From positions 1-13,437 of the forward strand of contig CAAEUM010000092.1 in NCBI GenBank assembly GCA_900759225.1: 13,437 bases of DNA, in the 5' to 3' direction. This document shows positions 1 to 8,061 of this stretch, in pieces. Within the stretch, counting starts at the first letter, position 1. The number at the start of each line of letters is the position of its first letter. Source of the stretch: Lachnospiraceae bacterium (GTDB lineage: Bacteria; Bacillota; Clostridia; Lachnospirales; Lachnospiraceae). A program made the position numbers and the translations under genes. The notes beneath the pieces were generated by a model that was not told the origin of the DNA, searched no databases, and saw nothing but the letters and a program-made list of their open reading frames with translations.

Positions 1-1
1 C

Positions 2-2104
2 TCGAACCAGTTTGTGGGAAACTGGCCAGGCGTTACCGTTGAAAAGAAGGAAGGGAAGCTGAAGGGATATACGGGAAAGGAGGATGAGGCAGTTTTAGTT
101 GATCTGCCGGGAATATATTCTCTGTCACCTTACACGTTGGAGGAGGTTGTTTCCAGGAATTTTCTGATAGGAGAGCAGCCGGATGCCATTATTAACATTA
201 TCGATGGTACAAACCTGGAGCGAAACCTGTATCTCACAACACAGCTGACAGAGCTGGGGATTCCGGTTATCATCGCTGTCAATATGATGGATCTGGTGAA
301 GAAAAATGGTGAAGAGCTGGATATAGAGCGCCTTTCTAAGGATACAGGCTGCCGGGTAGTTGAAATTTCCGCCTTGAAGGGAGACGGCATCCTGCAGCTG
401 GCGGAGCGTGCAGTTGCTATTGCAAGGAGCGGCAGGAGGATGGTCCCGGCCCATCATTTCGAGGGCTGTGTAGAGCATGCCATTGCCCATATTGAGGAGG
501 CCATTGCCGGTTATGTGGACCAGAGCATGGAGCGCTGGTATGCAATTAAGCTGTTTGAACGCGATCCAAAGGTGCAGGAAAGTCTGAAGCTGCCTAAAGA
601 GCTGCTGGCTCATATTGAAGAGGACATTGCTGCCTGTGAGAAGGAAATGGATGATGATTCCGAGAGCATTATTACGGGGGAACGTTATAATTACATAGGA
701 ACCATCATTGATGACTGTTATAAGAAGCGGGCAAAGCAGCAGCTGTCCCTTTCCGATAAGATTGACCGGATTGTGACAAACCGTTTCCTGGCACTGCCGA
801 TTTTTGCGGCGGTCATGTTTCTTGTGTATTATGTATCGGTTACAACGGTGGGGACAATTTTGACAGACTGGACAAATGATACTCTGTTTGGAGAATGGAT
901 CATACCGGGCGCCCAGGCCGCGCTGGAGGCGGCAGGCTGTGCAGACTGGCTTACAGGACTTCTTGTAGACGGTATTGTCAGCGGCGTAGGCGCTGTGCTT
1001 GGTTTTGTGCCTCAGATGCTGGTGCTGTTTGCTTTTCTGGCATTTCTGGAGGCATGCGGCTACATGGCACGTATTGCCTTTATTATGGACCGGATCTTCC
1101 GCAAATTCGGACTTTCCGGAAAATCCTTTATTCCCATGCTTATTGGCAGCGGCTGCGGCGTTCCGGGAATTATGGCATCCAGGACCATTGAAAATGACAG
1201 GGACCGCAAGATGACCATTATGACAACCACCTTTATTCCCTGTGGTGCAAAGCTTCCCATTATCGCCCTGATCGCAGGGGCATTGTTCGGCGGTGCTTCC
1301 TGGGTGGCCCCCAGCGCATATTTTGTAGGAATTGCAGCTATTATATGCTCCGGCATTATTTTAAAGAAAACCAGACTGTTTGCAGGTGACCCGGCTCCTT
1401 TCGTGATGGAGCTTCCGGCCTATCATATGCCTACACTGGAAAATATTTTAAGAAGCATGTGGGAGCGGGGATGGTCCTTCATTAAAAAGGCAGGAACGAT
1501 CATCCTGCTCTCCACGATCGTTATCTGGTTTGCACAGAGCTTTGGATTTGAGGGCGGAAGCCTTGTAATGGTGGAGGATATGAACAACAGCCTTCTGGCA
1601 GCTCTTGGTTCCAGCATTGCATGGATTTTCACGCCTCTTGGCTGGGGCGACTGGAGGGCGGCAGTGGCAGCGATTACAGGCCTTGTAGCTAAGGAAAATG
1701 TAGTTGGTACCTTCGGGATTCTTTACGGCTTTGGCGAGGTTGCAGAGGATGGTGCGGAAATCTGGGGAAGTTTGGCTGGCTCCATGACCCAGGTGGCAGC
1801 CTACTCCTTCCTGGTATTTAATCTGCTCTGTGCTCCATGCTTTGCGGCGATGGGGGCGATCCGCAGGGAAATGAATGACCGGAGGTGGTTCTGGTATGCC
1901 ATTGGCTATCAGACTGGATTGGCTTATGCGGTATCCCTTTGCATTTATCAGATTGGAACCTGGATCACAACCGGTGTACTAAGTCTGGGAACGATTGCGG
2001 CATTTGTTCTGGTGGCATTGTTTATTTATCTTTTAGTAAGGCCTTACAAGGAAAGCAAGGAGCTTACAGCTGTGCGCAGCGTACAGGGAAAGCTGACTGC
2101 ATAA
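2..2104 (+). CDS. feoB: Ferrous iron transporter FeoB, 5' end cut by window edge
   Basis: FeoB imports Fe(II) across the cytoplasmic membrane; an N-terminal cytosolic G domain binds GTP and controls the membrane channel. The frame is open from base 2 (reading S-N-Q-F before the GTG at 14), so the GTG is internal and the true start lies upstream, probably 20-25 codons away, with the G1/P-loop. Counting from the codon at 14, visible motifs are the G2 region GNWPGVTVEKKEG (2-14), G3 DLPG (30-33), G4 NMMD (90-93) and G5 SALKG (from 119). Hydrophobic segments begin near residue 259. The first Gate domain has a GSGCGVPG stretch near 378-385 and a later FIPCGAKLP; the second has LLCAPCFAAMG. The C-terminus is complete. 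It converges on the next gene with a 15-base gap. feoA would be expected upstream, outside the window. Identity is very secure. Confidence 0.97.
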   Translation, partial: SNQFVGNWPGVTVEKKEGKLKGYTGKEDEAVLVDLPGIYSLSPYTLEEVVSRNFLIGEQPDAIINIIDGTNLERNLYLTTQLTELGIPVIIAVNMMDLVKKNGEELDIERLSKDTGCRVVEISALKGDGILQLAERAVAIARSGRRMVPAHHFEGCVEHAIAHIEEAIAGYVDQSMERWYAIKLFERDPKVQESLKLPKELLAHIEEDIAACEKEMDDDSESIITGERYNYIGTIIDDCYKKRAKQQLSLSDKIDRIVTNRFLALPIFAAVMFLVYYVSVTTVGTILTDWTNDTLFGEWIIPGAQAALEAAGCADWLTGLLVDGIVSGVGAVLGFVPQMLVLFAFLAFLEACGYMARIAFIMDRIFRKFGLSGKSFIPMLIGSGCGVPGIMASRTIENDRDRKMTIMTTTFIPCGAKLPIIALIAGALFGGASWVAPSAYFVGIAAIICSGIILKKTRLFAGDPAPFVMELPAYHMPTLENILRSMWERGWSFIKKAGTIILLSTIVIWFAQSFGFEGGSLVMVEDMNNSLLAALGSSIAWIFTPLGWGDWRAAVAAITGLVAKENVVGTFGILYGFGEVAEDGAEIWGSLAGSMTQVAAYSFLVFNLLCAPCFAAMGAIRREMNDRRWFWYAIGYQTGLAYAVSLCIYQIGTWITTGVLSLGTIAAFVLVALFIYLLVRPYKESKELTAVRSVQGKLTA

Positions 2105-2119
2105 GCTGAACTGGTACGA

Positions 2120-3133
2120 TTATTTTCCAGGCACCCAGGCTCCGTTTTCATCTACCCAGTAATTGTCCGGTGTACGGCAGTTGGCATACATGGCGCCGCT
2201 TTCTAAGTCCAGATAGTAGGATCTGCCGTCTACAGTAATCCAGCCGGTTTCCATGTAGCCCTGACTGTCAAAATGATACCAGAGGCCATTGATCTGCTTC
2301 CACTGGCTGGCGGCATAGGAGCCGTCATCATTTTCCCACCACCAGCGGATCTGGTCGGCAGCCCGTCTCCAGGAGCCTCCGCTTTCGCTGCCGATCGTGA
2401 GAACCTCTGAGGAGATCCAGTGGCTTTTTGCATTGTTGGAGGCCCGTACAGAGCGCACCTTAAATTGATAGTTTCCCGGACCTGTAAAATAAGGAGAGAA
2501 GTCAAAGGAGGTAGCGTAGACCGAATAAATCTCGCTGGTGGATGCGGAGGCATCATTTAAAAGGACGCCATCCTTGTACAGCTGTACCTGGAAATACTTG
2601 GCGGCTGATACATCTCCCCACAATGCCATCCCCTGTTTGGTATCATCCCATCTTACATTGGAGGGGGCTTCAGAATCCCGGATATCGGCGTCATCATCAA
2701 AGATGAGCTGGAATTTCAGGGTCAGGGTGCCTTCCTGCTTGCTGGCGCTTTCAAAACGGATCCGGTCGAAATGGGATTTGCTCCCTTTGCCGAGGGTAAG
2801 ACGAAAATTACTGGAGCTGGTGCCGGAAAAGGTATATAAGTCCTCGTCGGCAATCTCAAGAATGACTTCCACCTCAGGCGGGTTGGAACGCAGCCAGTCA
2901 TCACCCTGGTCATTGATGAGCTCTGCACTGTCAACGTAATACTTGTCTGTATTGTCTCCTGTGGCGGTGACCTCCACTTCCCCGCCATTGCTTCCTACGT
3001 GGATATCCGATTCAACGGTAAGCTCAATCCGTCCCACCTTTTCTTTGCTGCCGGCAATGGCGCTAAAGGCGAATGCAGCGGACATCAGGGAAGCCGCCAT
3101 GAGAAGGGCGGCAGTTTTTTTGAAATGGGTCAT
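2120..3133 (-). CDS. Secreted cell-wall-binding repeat protein
   Basis: Predicted exported surface protein of 337 residues; exact function unknown. The start chosen (3133) gives MTHFKKTAALL, a classic signal peptide with likely cleavage after AIA near residue 27. An AAAGG motif lies 9 bases upstream, whereas the longest open frame (to 3253) would place 40 non-signal residues in front and overlap the preceding kinase gene. Residues about 30-155 form a beta-rich domain I do not recognise (GRIELTVESDI, then VEVTATGDN). Residues about 156-248 resemble a fibronectin III-like domain (APSNVRWDD, then YQFKVRSVRA). Residues about 258-337 are aromatic/Gly-rich repeats of the choline/glucan-binding type (GLWYHFDSQGYMETGWI, then GRSYYLDLESGAMYAN, NYWVDENGAWVP), which in this family attach proteins non-covalently to cell-wall polymers. 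It follows the histidine kinase gene by 37 bases, suggesting that the two-component system controls it or that it helps sense envelope state. No catalytic motif was seen. Confidence 0.85.
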   Translation of the reverse strand: MTHFKKTAALLMAASLMSAAFAFSAIAGSKEKVGRIELTVESDIHVGSNGGEVEVTATGDNTDKYYVDSAELINDQGDDWLRSNPPEVEVILEIADEDLYTFSGTSSSNFRLTLGKGSKSHFDRIRFESASKQEGTLTLKFQLIFDDDADIRDSEAPSNVRWDDTKQGMALWGDVSAAKYFQVQLYKDGVLLNDASASTSEIYSVYATSFDFSPYFTGPGNYQFKVRSVRASNNAKSHWISSEVLTIGSESGGSWRRAADQIRWWWENDDGSYAASQWKQINGLWYHFDSQGYMETGWITVDGRSYYLDLESGAMYANCRTPDNYWVDENGAWVPGK

Positions 3134-3170
3134 AAACATCATCCTTTCCAGTGAATTTTGTTGAATTGAT

Positions 3171-4577
3171 TCATAGGCTGGTAGAGCAGGGAAGGGAGAA
3201 GATAAATTCGGTTCCCACGCCCTGGGTACTGACAACATCAATATTTTCCCCATGAGCCTGTATGATTTCTTTTACAATGGATAACCCCAGTCCGGTTCCG
3301 GTCTTATCCTTTCCGCGGGATAGATCTGTCTTATAAAAGCGTTCCCAGATTTTCTTTAAGCTGTCCTTGGGAATCCCGATTCCGGAATCCTTGACAGAAA
3401 TAAAGATTTTTTCATGCCGGTGGGAGGCCTGGATATAAATGGTGGAACCATTATGGCTGAATTTAATGGCGTTGTCAATAAGATTATAGAGTACCTGCTG
3501 GATTTTCCCCATATCTGCGTAGACCATCTGGATATTGTCGGAAAAGATCAGCTGAAAACTGATGTTTTTTTTGCCGCAGGTGCCTTCAAAGGAGGCAGCT
3601 GTATTTTTAATGACCCGGTTAATGTCAAAATTGGTCCGGGAGAGATATCCTCTTGCATCAAGGGAGTTTAAGGTAAGCATGCTCTCTGTCAGCTTGTGCA
3701 GACGCTCTGTTTCAGAGATGACCCGGGACAGGTATTTTTCATACAGCTCCGACGGTATGGTGCCGTCCAGTATGGCTTCCAGATAACCCTTAATAGAGGT
3801 AAGGGGGGAACGGAAGTCATGGGATACATTGGCAATAAAGTTTTTCTGATATTCCTCCATTTTATTCAGCTCGTCTGACATGTAATTAAGGGTGTCAGAC
3901 AAATAGCCCATTTCATCCCGGGTCTTTACATCAATGATATAATCCAGGTTTCCGGCAGCATATTCATTGGCACCTACTGTGATCTTCCGCAGAGGGAAGT
4001 ATACAGTCTGCGTAAATACAAGAAGGATGATCAGGGACAGGCAGAAAATAACAAGGGATGTCAGGTAAAGGATGTCCAGGATATTTGTCTGGGATTGGGC
4101 AATCTGGCTTAAGGGGAGATGGATCAGCACATAGCCGTAGGTGTTGTAATTGCCGACAATGGGAGCCGATACGCTGAGCACCTCCTCTGAAAACAGGCCG
4201 TAGTAACGCCCGATGGTGTAAAACTGATTCCCTACTGCAGTAGGGTCAAAGCCCGGTATGGTTGTCTGGATCCGAAGCCCCTGCTGGCTGTCCATAATGA
4301 TCGTTCCTTCGTGGTCAACCACCCATATTTCCGATTTCAGATAGGAAGAAAGGGTACGAAGTTCTGAAGACATAAGCTGTGAGTTGGAGTTTTTGCCCTG
4401 ATACATGGAGCTGTAGGAAGTGGCAATGGAGCAGGCGCTGTCATAAAGAGAATCTGCCCGCTCCTTGATCAGGTAATCCCGCAGCATCTTGGAGGAAAAG
4501 GTGGCAATGGTAATAAACCCAAGCAGGCCAAAGATCAGATATCCTAATATAAATTTTAAGTATAATGAACGTTTCAT
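3171..4577 (-). CDS. Two-component sensor histidine kinase (HAMP, HisKA, HATPase)
   Basis: Membrane sensor kinase of 468 residues that autophosphorylates on His and passes phosphate to the adjacent response regulator. The order is: TM1 at about 8-28; an extracellular sensor region of about 140 residues, PAS-like/dCache-like in look but not identified; TM2 at about 168-190; HAMP at about 191-243; HisKA with the phospho-acceptor H253 in NVSHDFRSPLTSIKGYLEA; N box around QVLYNLIDNAIKFSH (N365, N369); G1 DSGIGIP (397-403); F box ERFYKTD; G2 GTGLGLSIV (427-435). All key residues are present. The ATG has a GAGGTG ribosome binding site 5 bases away and lies 30 bases after the regulator stop. This arrangement resembles envelope-stress or cell-wall-sensing kinases of Firmicutes. 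The signal is not deducible from sequence. Confidence 0.95.
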   Translation of the reverse strand: MKRSLYLKFILGYLIFGLLGFITIATFSSKMLRDYLIKERADSLYDSACSIATSYSSMYQGKNSNSQLMSSELRTLSSYLKSEIWVVDHEGTIIMDSQQGLRIQTTIPGFDPTAVGNQFYTIGRYYGLFSEEVLSVSAPIVGNYNTYGYVLIHLPLSQIAQSQTNILDILYLTSLVIFCLSLIILLVFTQTVYFPLRKITVGANEYAAGNLDYIIDVKTRDEMGYLSDTLNYMSDELNKMEEYQKNFIANVSHDFRSPLTSIKGYLEAILDGTIPSELYEKYLSRVISETERLHKLTESMLTLNSLDARGYLSRTNFDINRVIKNTAASFEGTCGKKNISFQLIFSDNIQMVYADMGKIQQVLYNLIDNAIKFSHNGSTIYIQASHRHEKIFISVKDSGIGIPKDSLKKIWERFYKTDLSRGKDKTGTGLGLSIVKEIIQAHGENIDVVSTQGVGTEFIFSLPCSTSL

Positions 4578-4607
4578 GGTTTCACCTCAGAAGGCGATAG
4601 CTTTATG

Positions 4608-5318
4608 CTATCTTCTCACCTCAAATTTATATCCAATTCCCCACACAGTCCGGATTGCCCAGTTATCCTGATCCTTGATCTTTTCACGCAGCCGTTTGAT
4701 ATGTACGTCTACGGTCCTGGTATCACCGATATATTCGTAGCCCCAGATATGGTCTAAAAGCTGCTCCCTGGTAAAGACCTGATTGGGGGAGGAGGCCAGG
4801 AAGTAGAGAAGCTCCAGTTCCTTGGGCGGCATTTCCACAGGATGTCCCATATAAATAACAGAGTAATTGGTCAGGTTTACGATCAGATCCGGGTACTCCA
4901 CATAATTTCCCTGCTGGTCCATAGAGGAGGCAGCGGGGGATGGAGCCTGCTGGTAGCGGCGCAGGACTGCCTTGACCCGGGCTACTAATTCCTTGGAATC
5001 AAAGGGCTTGATCATATAGTCGTCAGCGCCCAGTTCAAGGCCCAGCACCTTGTCGAAGATTTCGCCTTTTGCAGAGAGCATGATAATAGGAGTCTGGGAG
5101 GAGGCTCGAAGCTCCCTGCATACCTGATAGCCGTCAATTCCCGGGAGCATCAGATCTAACAGCACCAGATTGGGCTTAAATTCAGGGAAAACCCGCAGAG
5201 CCTCCTCGCCGTCGCCTACGATCATTGTCTCGTAGCATTCCTTCATGAGATAGAGGGAGATCAGCTCTGCAATATTTGAATCATCATCTACAATAAGAAT
5301 TTTCTGTTTTTCTGCCAT
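4608..5318 (-). CDS. OmpR/PhoB-family response regulator
   Basis: DNA-binding response regulator of 236 residues, partner of the downstream histidine kinase. The N-terminal receiver domain has the acidic pair in VDDD (11-13), phospho-acceptor D55 in LVLLDLMLPG, S82 in IIMLSAK and K104 in YMIKPF. The C-terminal winged helix has TRTVDVHIKRLREKIK followed by TVWGIGYKFEV, typical of OmpR/PhoB proteins that bind direct repeats as dimers. The start was set at MAEKQKILIVDDD because AAGGAGG lies 9 bases upstream; the frame extends 14 codons further but that would overlap the mutS2 stop and has no good ribosome site. It sits 25 bases after mutS2 and 30 bases before the kinase, so co-transcription is likely. 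Target genes are unknown; the downstream cell-wall-binding protein is the nearest candidate. Confidence 0.96.
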   Translation of the reverse strand: MAEKQKILIVDDDSNIAELISLYLMKECYETMIVGDGEEALRVFPEFKPNLVLLDLMLPGIDGYQVCRELRASSQTPIIMLSAKGEIFDKVLGLELGADDYMIKPFDSKELVARVKAVLRRYQQAPSPAASSMDQQGNYVEYPDLIVNLTNYSVIYMGHPVEMPPKELELLYFLASSPNQVFTREQLLDHIWGYEYIGDTRTVDVHIKRLREKIKDQDNWAIRTVWGIGYKFEVRR

Positions 5319-5343
5319 TTGTGTAATCCTCCTTGGCGGTGTC

Positions 5344-7800
5344 CTATTTAAAGGTAACAATGGTTACGCCGGTACCGCCCTCGCCGAATTCGCCCAGACG
5401 GAATTCTTTTATATATTTTAACTGGCGCAGCCGTTTATGCACAGCGTTTTTTAAGGCTCCGGTTCCCCGGCCATGAACCACGCGGACACTGGGCATATGG
5501 GCCAGATAAGCATCATCCAGATATTTTTCCATTACAGGAAGAGCCTCGTCTACGGTCATTCCGATCAGGTTCACCTCTGTAGAAACAGAGAAGGATTTTG
5601 ACATTTTAATCTGTCCGCTTCCTGAATTTGCCCCTCTTGCAGGCATCATGGATCTCTTGCTGAGGCTGGCTGATTTGCCGTAGCTTAAGGAGGAGCCGTC
5701 ACCTAAGGTTGCATTAATCTCGTTTTCCTGCAAAAGCTCCAGATCCCGGATGTTTACCAGGGAACGGAGAATGCCCATCTGCACATAGAGGTCACCCTTG
5801 GCATTGGGAAGGCTGCTGACGGTTCCCTTTAAGTTCATGGAAAGTACCTTTACGCCATCGCCAATCTTAATTTTCTTTGGAGAAATGGGCTGGCTGGGGC
5901 CTTTTGCCTTAATAGCCAGCTTTTCGTCCGTTTTTTTAAGCTGTTCCCGAAGCTTGGCGCGTTCTGCTTCCAGTTCTTTGCTGACGCCGGACTGGGATGC
6001 CAGGCGGTTGATCTCTTTAATGGTCTGGTCTGCGGTCTCCTTGGCTTCCCGGAGGATCCGCTGGGCTTCTTCGGCCGCATTGCGGATCACCTTGTCCTTG
6101 CGCTCGTCCAGGCGCTCTGCCTTCTGGGTCAGGCGGGCCTTTAACTGGGCAATCTCCTCTTTATAAGCCTTGATCTCTTCCTGTTCCTTTTCGATCGTCA
6201 GGCGGCTGTTTTCCAGGCTGGAAAGCAAGTCCTCAAAGGATTCGTCTTTGGCTTCCAGATGGCTTTTAGCATCCTCGATGATATAGTCGGGAAGTCCAAG
6301 CTTTTTGGAAATAGCGAAGGCATTGCTCTTTCCCGGAATTCCAATGAGCAGGCGGTAGGTAGGCTGCAATGTTTCTACGTTAAATTCGCAGCTGGCATTT
6401 TCAACGCCGGGGGTGCTGAGTGCGAATACCTTCAGCTCACTGTAATGGGTGGTAGCCATAGTACGGCATTTCATATTATGCAGGAAGGACAGCACAGCAA
6501 TGGCCAGGGCTGCGCCCTCTGTAGGGTCAGTTCCGGCTCCCAGCTCGTCAAAAAGGCAGAGGGAGCGGGCATCGGCCTCATTTAAGATCCGTACAATATT
6601 TGTCATATGGGCGGAGAAGGTACTTAAGCTCTGCTCGATGCTCTGTTCATCTCCGATATCGGCATAAACCTCATCAAATACAGCCAGCTCAGAACCTTCC
6701 CAGGCCGGGATCTGCAGCCCTGCCTGACCCATAAGGGTGAAAAGGCCCACCGTTTTTAAGGAAACCGTCTTTCCGCCGGTGTTGGGGCCGGTTACAATGA
6801 GCAGGTCAAAGTCTTTCCCAAGCCAGACATTAATAGGGACCACCTTCTGGGGGTCAAGCAGGGGATGGCGGCCATCCTTGATATGGATGTAGCCCTTATT
6901 ATTAAAAACAGGGGCGCTGCAGCGGTAATGGCGTGACAGGGCTGCCTTGGCAAAAATAAAGTCAAGACGAGCCAGGATTTCCATATTGGTTAAAAGCTCC
7001 TGGCAGAAGGGGGCAGTCTGATTGCTTAGATCTGCCAGAATGGCCTCAATTTCCTTCTGTTCCTGGATTTCCAGCTCCCGCAGCTCATTGTTTAGCTTGA
7101 TGATCGCCATTGGTTCAATAAACAGGGTTGAGCCGGTTGCAGACTGGTCATGTACCATGCCGGATACCTGGTTTTTGTATTCTGCCTTCACTGGCAGGCA
7201 GTAGCGCCCGTCTCTCATGGTGATCACTGCATCCTGAAGGTAGGAGCGGGTGGAGTTTAAGATGGAGTTTAACTGGGAGTGGACCCGGTCGGAGACCAGC
7301 TTCATGGAGCGGCGTACATGGGAGAGTCCGGGGCTTGCATCATCTGCAATCTCATCCTCGGAGAGGATACAGCGCTTGATCTCGTTGTTTAAGGGGGTTA
7401 AAGGCTCCAGGACTCCAAAAAAGGGCTCCAGGGAATCGGAAGCGGCAGCTTCTTCATTCAGACCTTCCTCAGCGTCGCGCCGCCCATAGGCCTTGACCCT
7501 GGCGGATGCTGTGAGAAGGGAGCTGACGGAGAGAAGCTCTGTGGTGTTTAAGGCGCTTCCAATCTCCAGGCGCTTTAGGGAGCTTCCGATGTCTTTGACG
7601 CCTGAAAAGGATACAGAGCCTTTCAGGCGGACACGGTCAACGGCATCCGCAGTGTTTTCCTGCCAGGTGCGTATCTCCTCCAGGGAGGAGGAAGGCATCA
7701 GGCTGCGGCAGAGCTGCTTTCCCAGAGGGGAAGCGGCGTAGGTTTCTAATTGTGAAAGAATCTTTTCATATTCTAATGTCTTTAAGGATTTCTGGTTCAT
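5344..7800 (-). CDS. mutS2: Endonuclease MutS2 with C-terminal Smr domain
   Basis: MutS2 is a MutS-like ATPase without the mismatch-recognition domain. In the family it suppresses recombination, and in Bacillus it has been linked to rescue of collided ribosomes through its Smr domain. This copy has 818 residues, slightly longer than the common length of about 785. Domains are a core/lever region up to about 330; an ATPase with Walker A TGPNTGGKT (337-345), Walker B LCLFDELGAGTDP (D418, E419) and the ATTHYSELK stretch after it; a charged coiled coil at about 515-630; a linker; and Smr at about 742-818 with HGRGTG (776-781). The Smr start reads VNLIGMTVDEA where many family members have a DLRG- or DLHG-like motif. 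The start at 7800 has GAGGT 8 bases upstream; an in-frame ATG 15 bases earlier has no ribosome site. It is the first gene of the leftward unit. Confidence 0.96.
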   Translation of the reverse strand: MNQKSLKTLEYEKILSQLETYAASPLGKQLCRSLMPSSSLEEIRTWQENTADAVDRVRLKGSVSFSGVKDIGSSLKRLEIGSALNTTELLSVSSLLTASARVKAYGRRDAEEGLNEEAAASDSLEPFFGVLEPLTPLNNEIKRCILSEDEIADDASPGLSHVRRSMKLVSDRVHSQLNSILNSTRSYLQDAVITMRDGRYCLPVKAEYKNQVSGMVHDQSATGSTLFIEPMAIIKLNNELRELEIQEQKEIEAILADLSNQTAPFCQELLTNMEILARLDFIFAKAALSRHYRCSAPVFNNKGYIHIKDGRHPLLDPQKVVPINVWLGKDFDLLIVTGPNTGGKTVSLKTVGLFTLMGQAGLQIPAWEGSELAVFDEVYADIGDEQSIEQSLSTFSAHMTNIVRILNEADARSLCLFDELGAGTDPTEGAALAIAVLSFLHNMKCRTMATTHYSELKVFALSTPGVENASCEFNVETLQPTYRLLIGIPGKSNAFAISKKLGLPDYIIEDAKSHLEAKDESFEDLLSSLENSRLTIEKEQEEIKAYKEEIAQLKARLTQKAERLDERKDKVIRNAAEEAQRILREAKETADQTIKEINRLASQSGVSKELEAERAKLREQLKKTDEKLAIKAKGPSQPISPKKIKIGDGVKVLSMNLKGTVSSLPNAKGDLYVQMGILRSLVNIRDLELLQENEINATLGDGSSLSYGKSASLSKRSMMPARGANSGSGQIKMSKSFSVSTEVNLIGMTVDEALPVMEKYLDDAYLAHMPSVRVVHGRGTGALKNAVHKRLRQLKYIKEFRLGEFGEGGTGVTIVTFK

Positions 7801-7827
7801 ATGATCTGACCTCATTTAATCTATAAT

Positions 7828-7849
7828 CTGCGGCAGTTTCATTCCGCAG
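7828..7849 (-). repeat. Inverted repeat in the mutS2 leader
   Basis: CTGCGG and CCGCAG are perfect 6-base arms with a 10-base loop, located between the candidate mutS2 promoter and its ribosome binding site. There is no T-run behind it, so it is not an intrinsic terminator. It could be an mRNA stability hairpin or chance. Confidence 0.35.
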
Positions 7850-7864
7850 GCTGCTTATGCGGCT

Positions 7865-7892
7865 AGTATAACATATTCTTGCGGTTTTCACA
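7865..7892 (-). promoter_or_regulatory. Candidate promoter for mutS2 and the leftward unit
   Basis: Read on the minus strand, an extended -10 (TG-T-TATACT, hexamer at 7865-7870) is preceded at 16 bases by a weak -35-like TGTGAA (7887-7892). This would start transcription near 7858 and leave a leader of roughly 58 bases before mutS2. The extended -10 partly compensates for the poor -35. This is seen in sequence only. Confidence 0.4.
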
Positions 7893-8000
7893 GCGGTTTC
7901 TTTTATTTTTAGTATCAGTTCCGTTTGCAGCGGGCAAGAAGATGTGTGGCTGAACGGTTGCGGACTGCTGCTATTTTTAGCGGACACAAACACACAGCGC

Positions 8001-8029
8001 TTGCATAATAGGAGGAAGAAACGTATAAT
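8001..8029 (+). promoter_or_regulatory. Sigma-A-type promoter for the htrA-like/yhaM/rlmD operon
   Basis: TTGCAT (8001-8006) and a consensus TATAAT (8024-8029) are separated by exactly 17 bases. The expected start point near 8036 leaves a leader of only about 26 bases, holding the AAGGAGG ribosome site of the first gene. It is the best promoter match in the window and is divergent from the mutS2 promoter. Confidence 0.75.
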
Positions 8030-8061
8030 AGAAAGTGAGATTCTTCGTAAGGAGGAGCAGG

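Noticed and set aside
14..16. GTG at 14 as the feoB start codon
   Set aside because: The frame stays open upstream (S-N-Q-F), FeoB needs a P-loop before this point, and no ribosome site is visible. The gene is simply cut by the window edge.
2538..2939. 133-codon rightward open frame inside the surface-protein gene
   Set aside because: Ser-rich shadow of the leftward coding frame with no supporting signals.
3134..3253. Longer N-terminus (40 more residues) for the cell-wall-binding protein
   Set aside because: It would overlap the kinase gene, lacks a ribosome site, and would bury a good signal peptide that begins at 3133.
5798..6166. 122-codon rightward open frame inside mutS2
   Set aside because: Lies opposite the coiled-coil region; Ser/Leu/Arg-rich shadow of Glu/Lys/Ala codons.
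7822..7827. TATAAT on the plus strand upstream of the htrA-like gene
   Set aside because: No -35-like hexamer at a usable distance and it lies over 200 bases before the gene; the promoter at 8001-8029 is far better.
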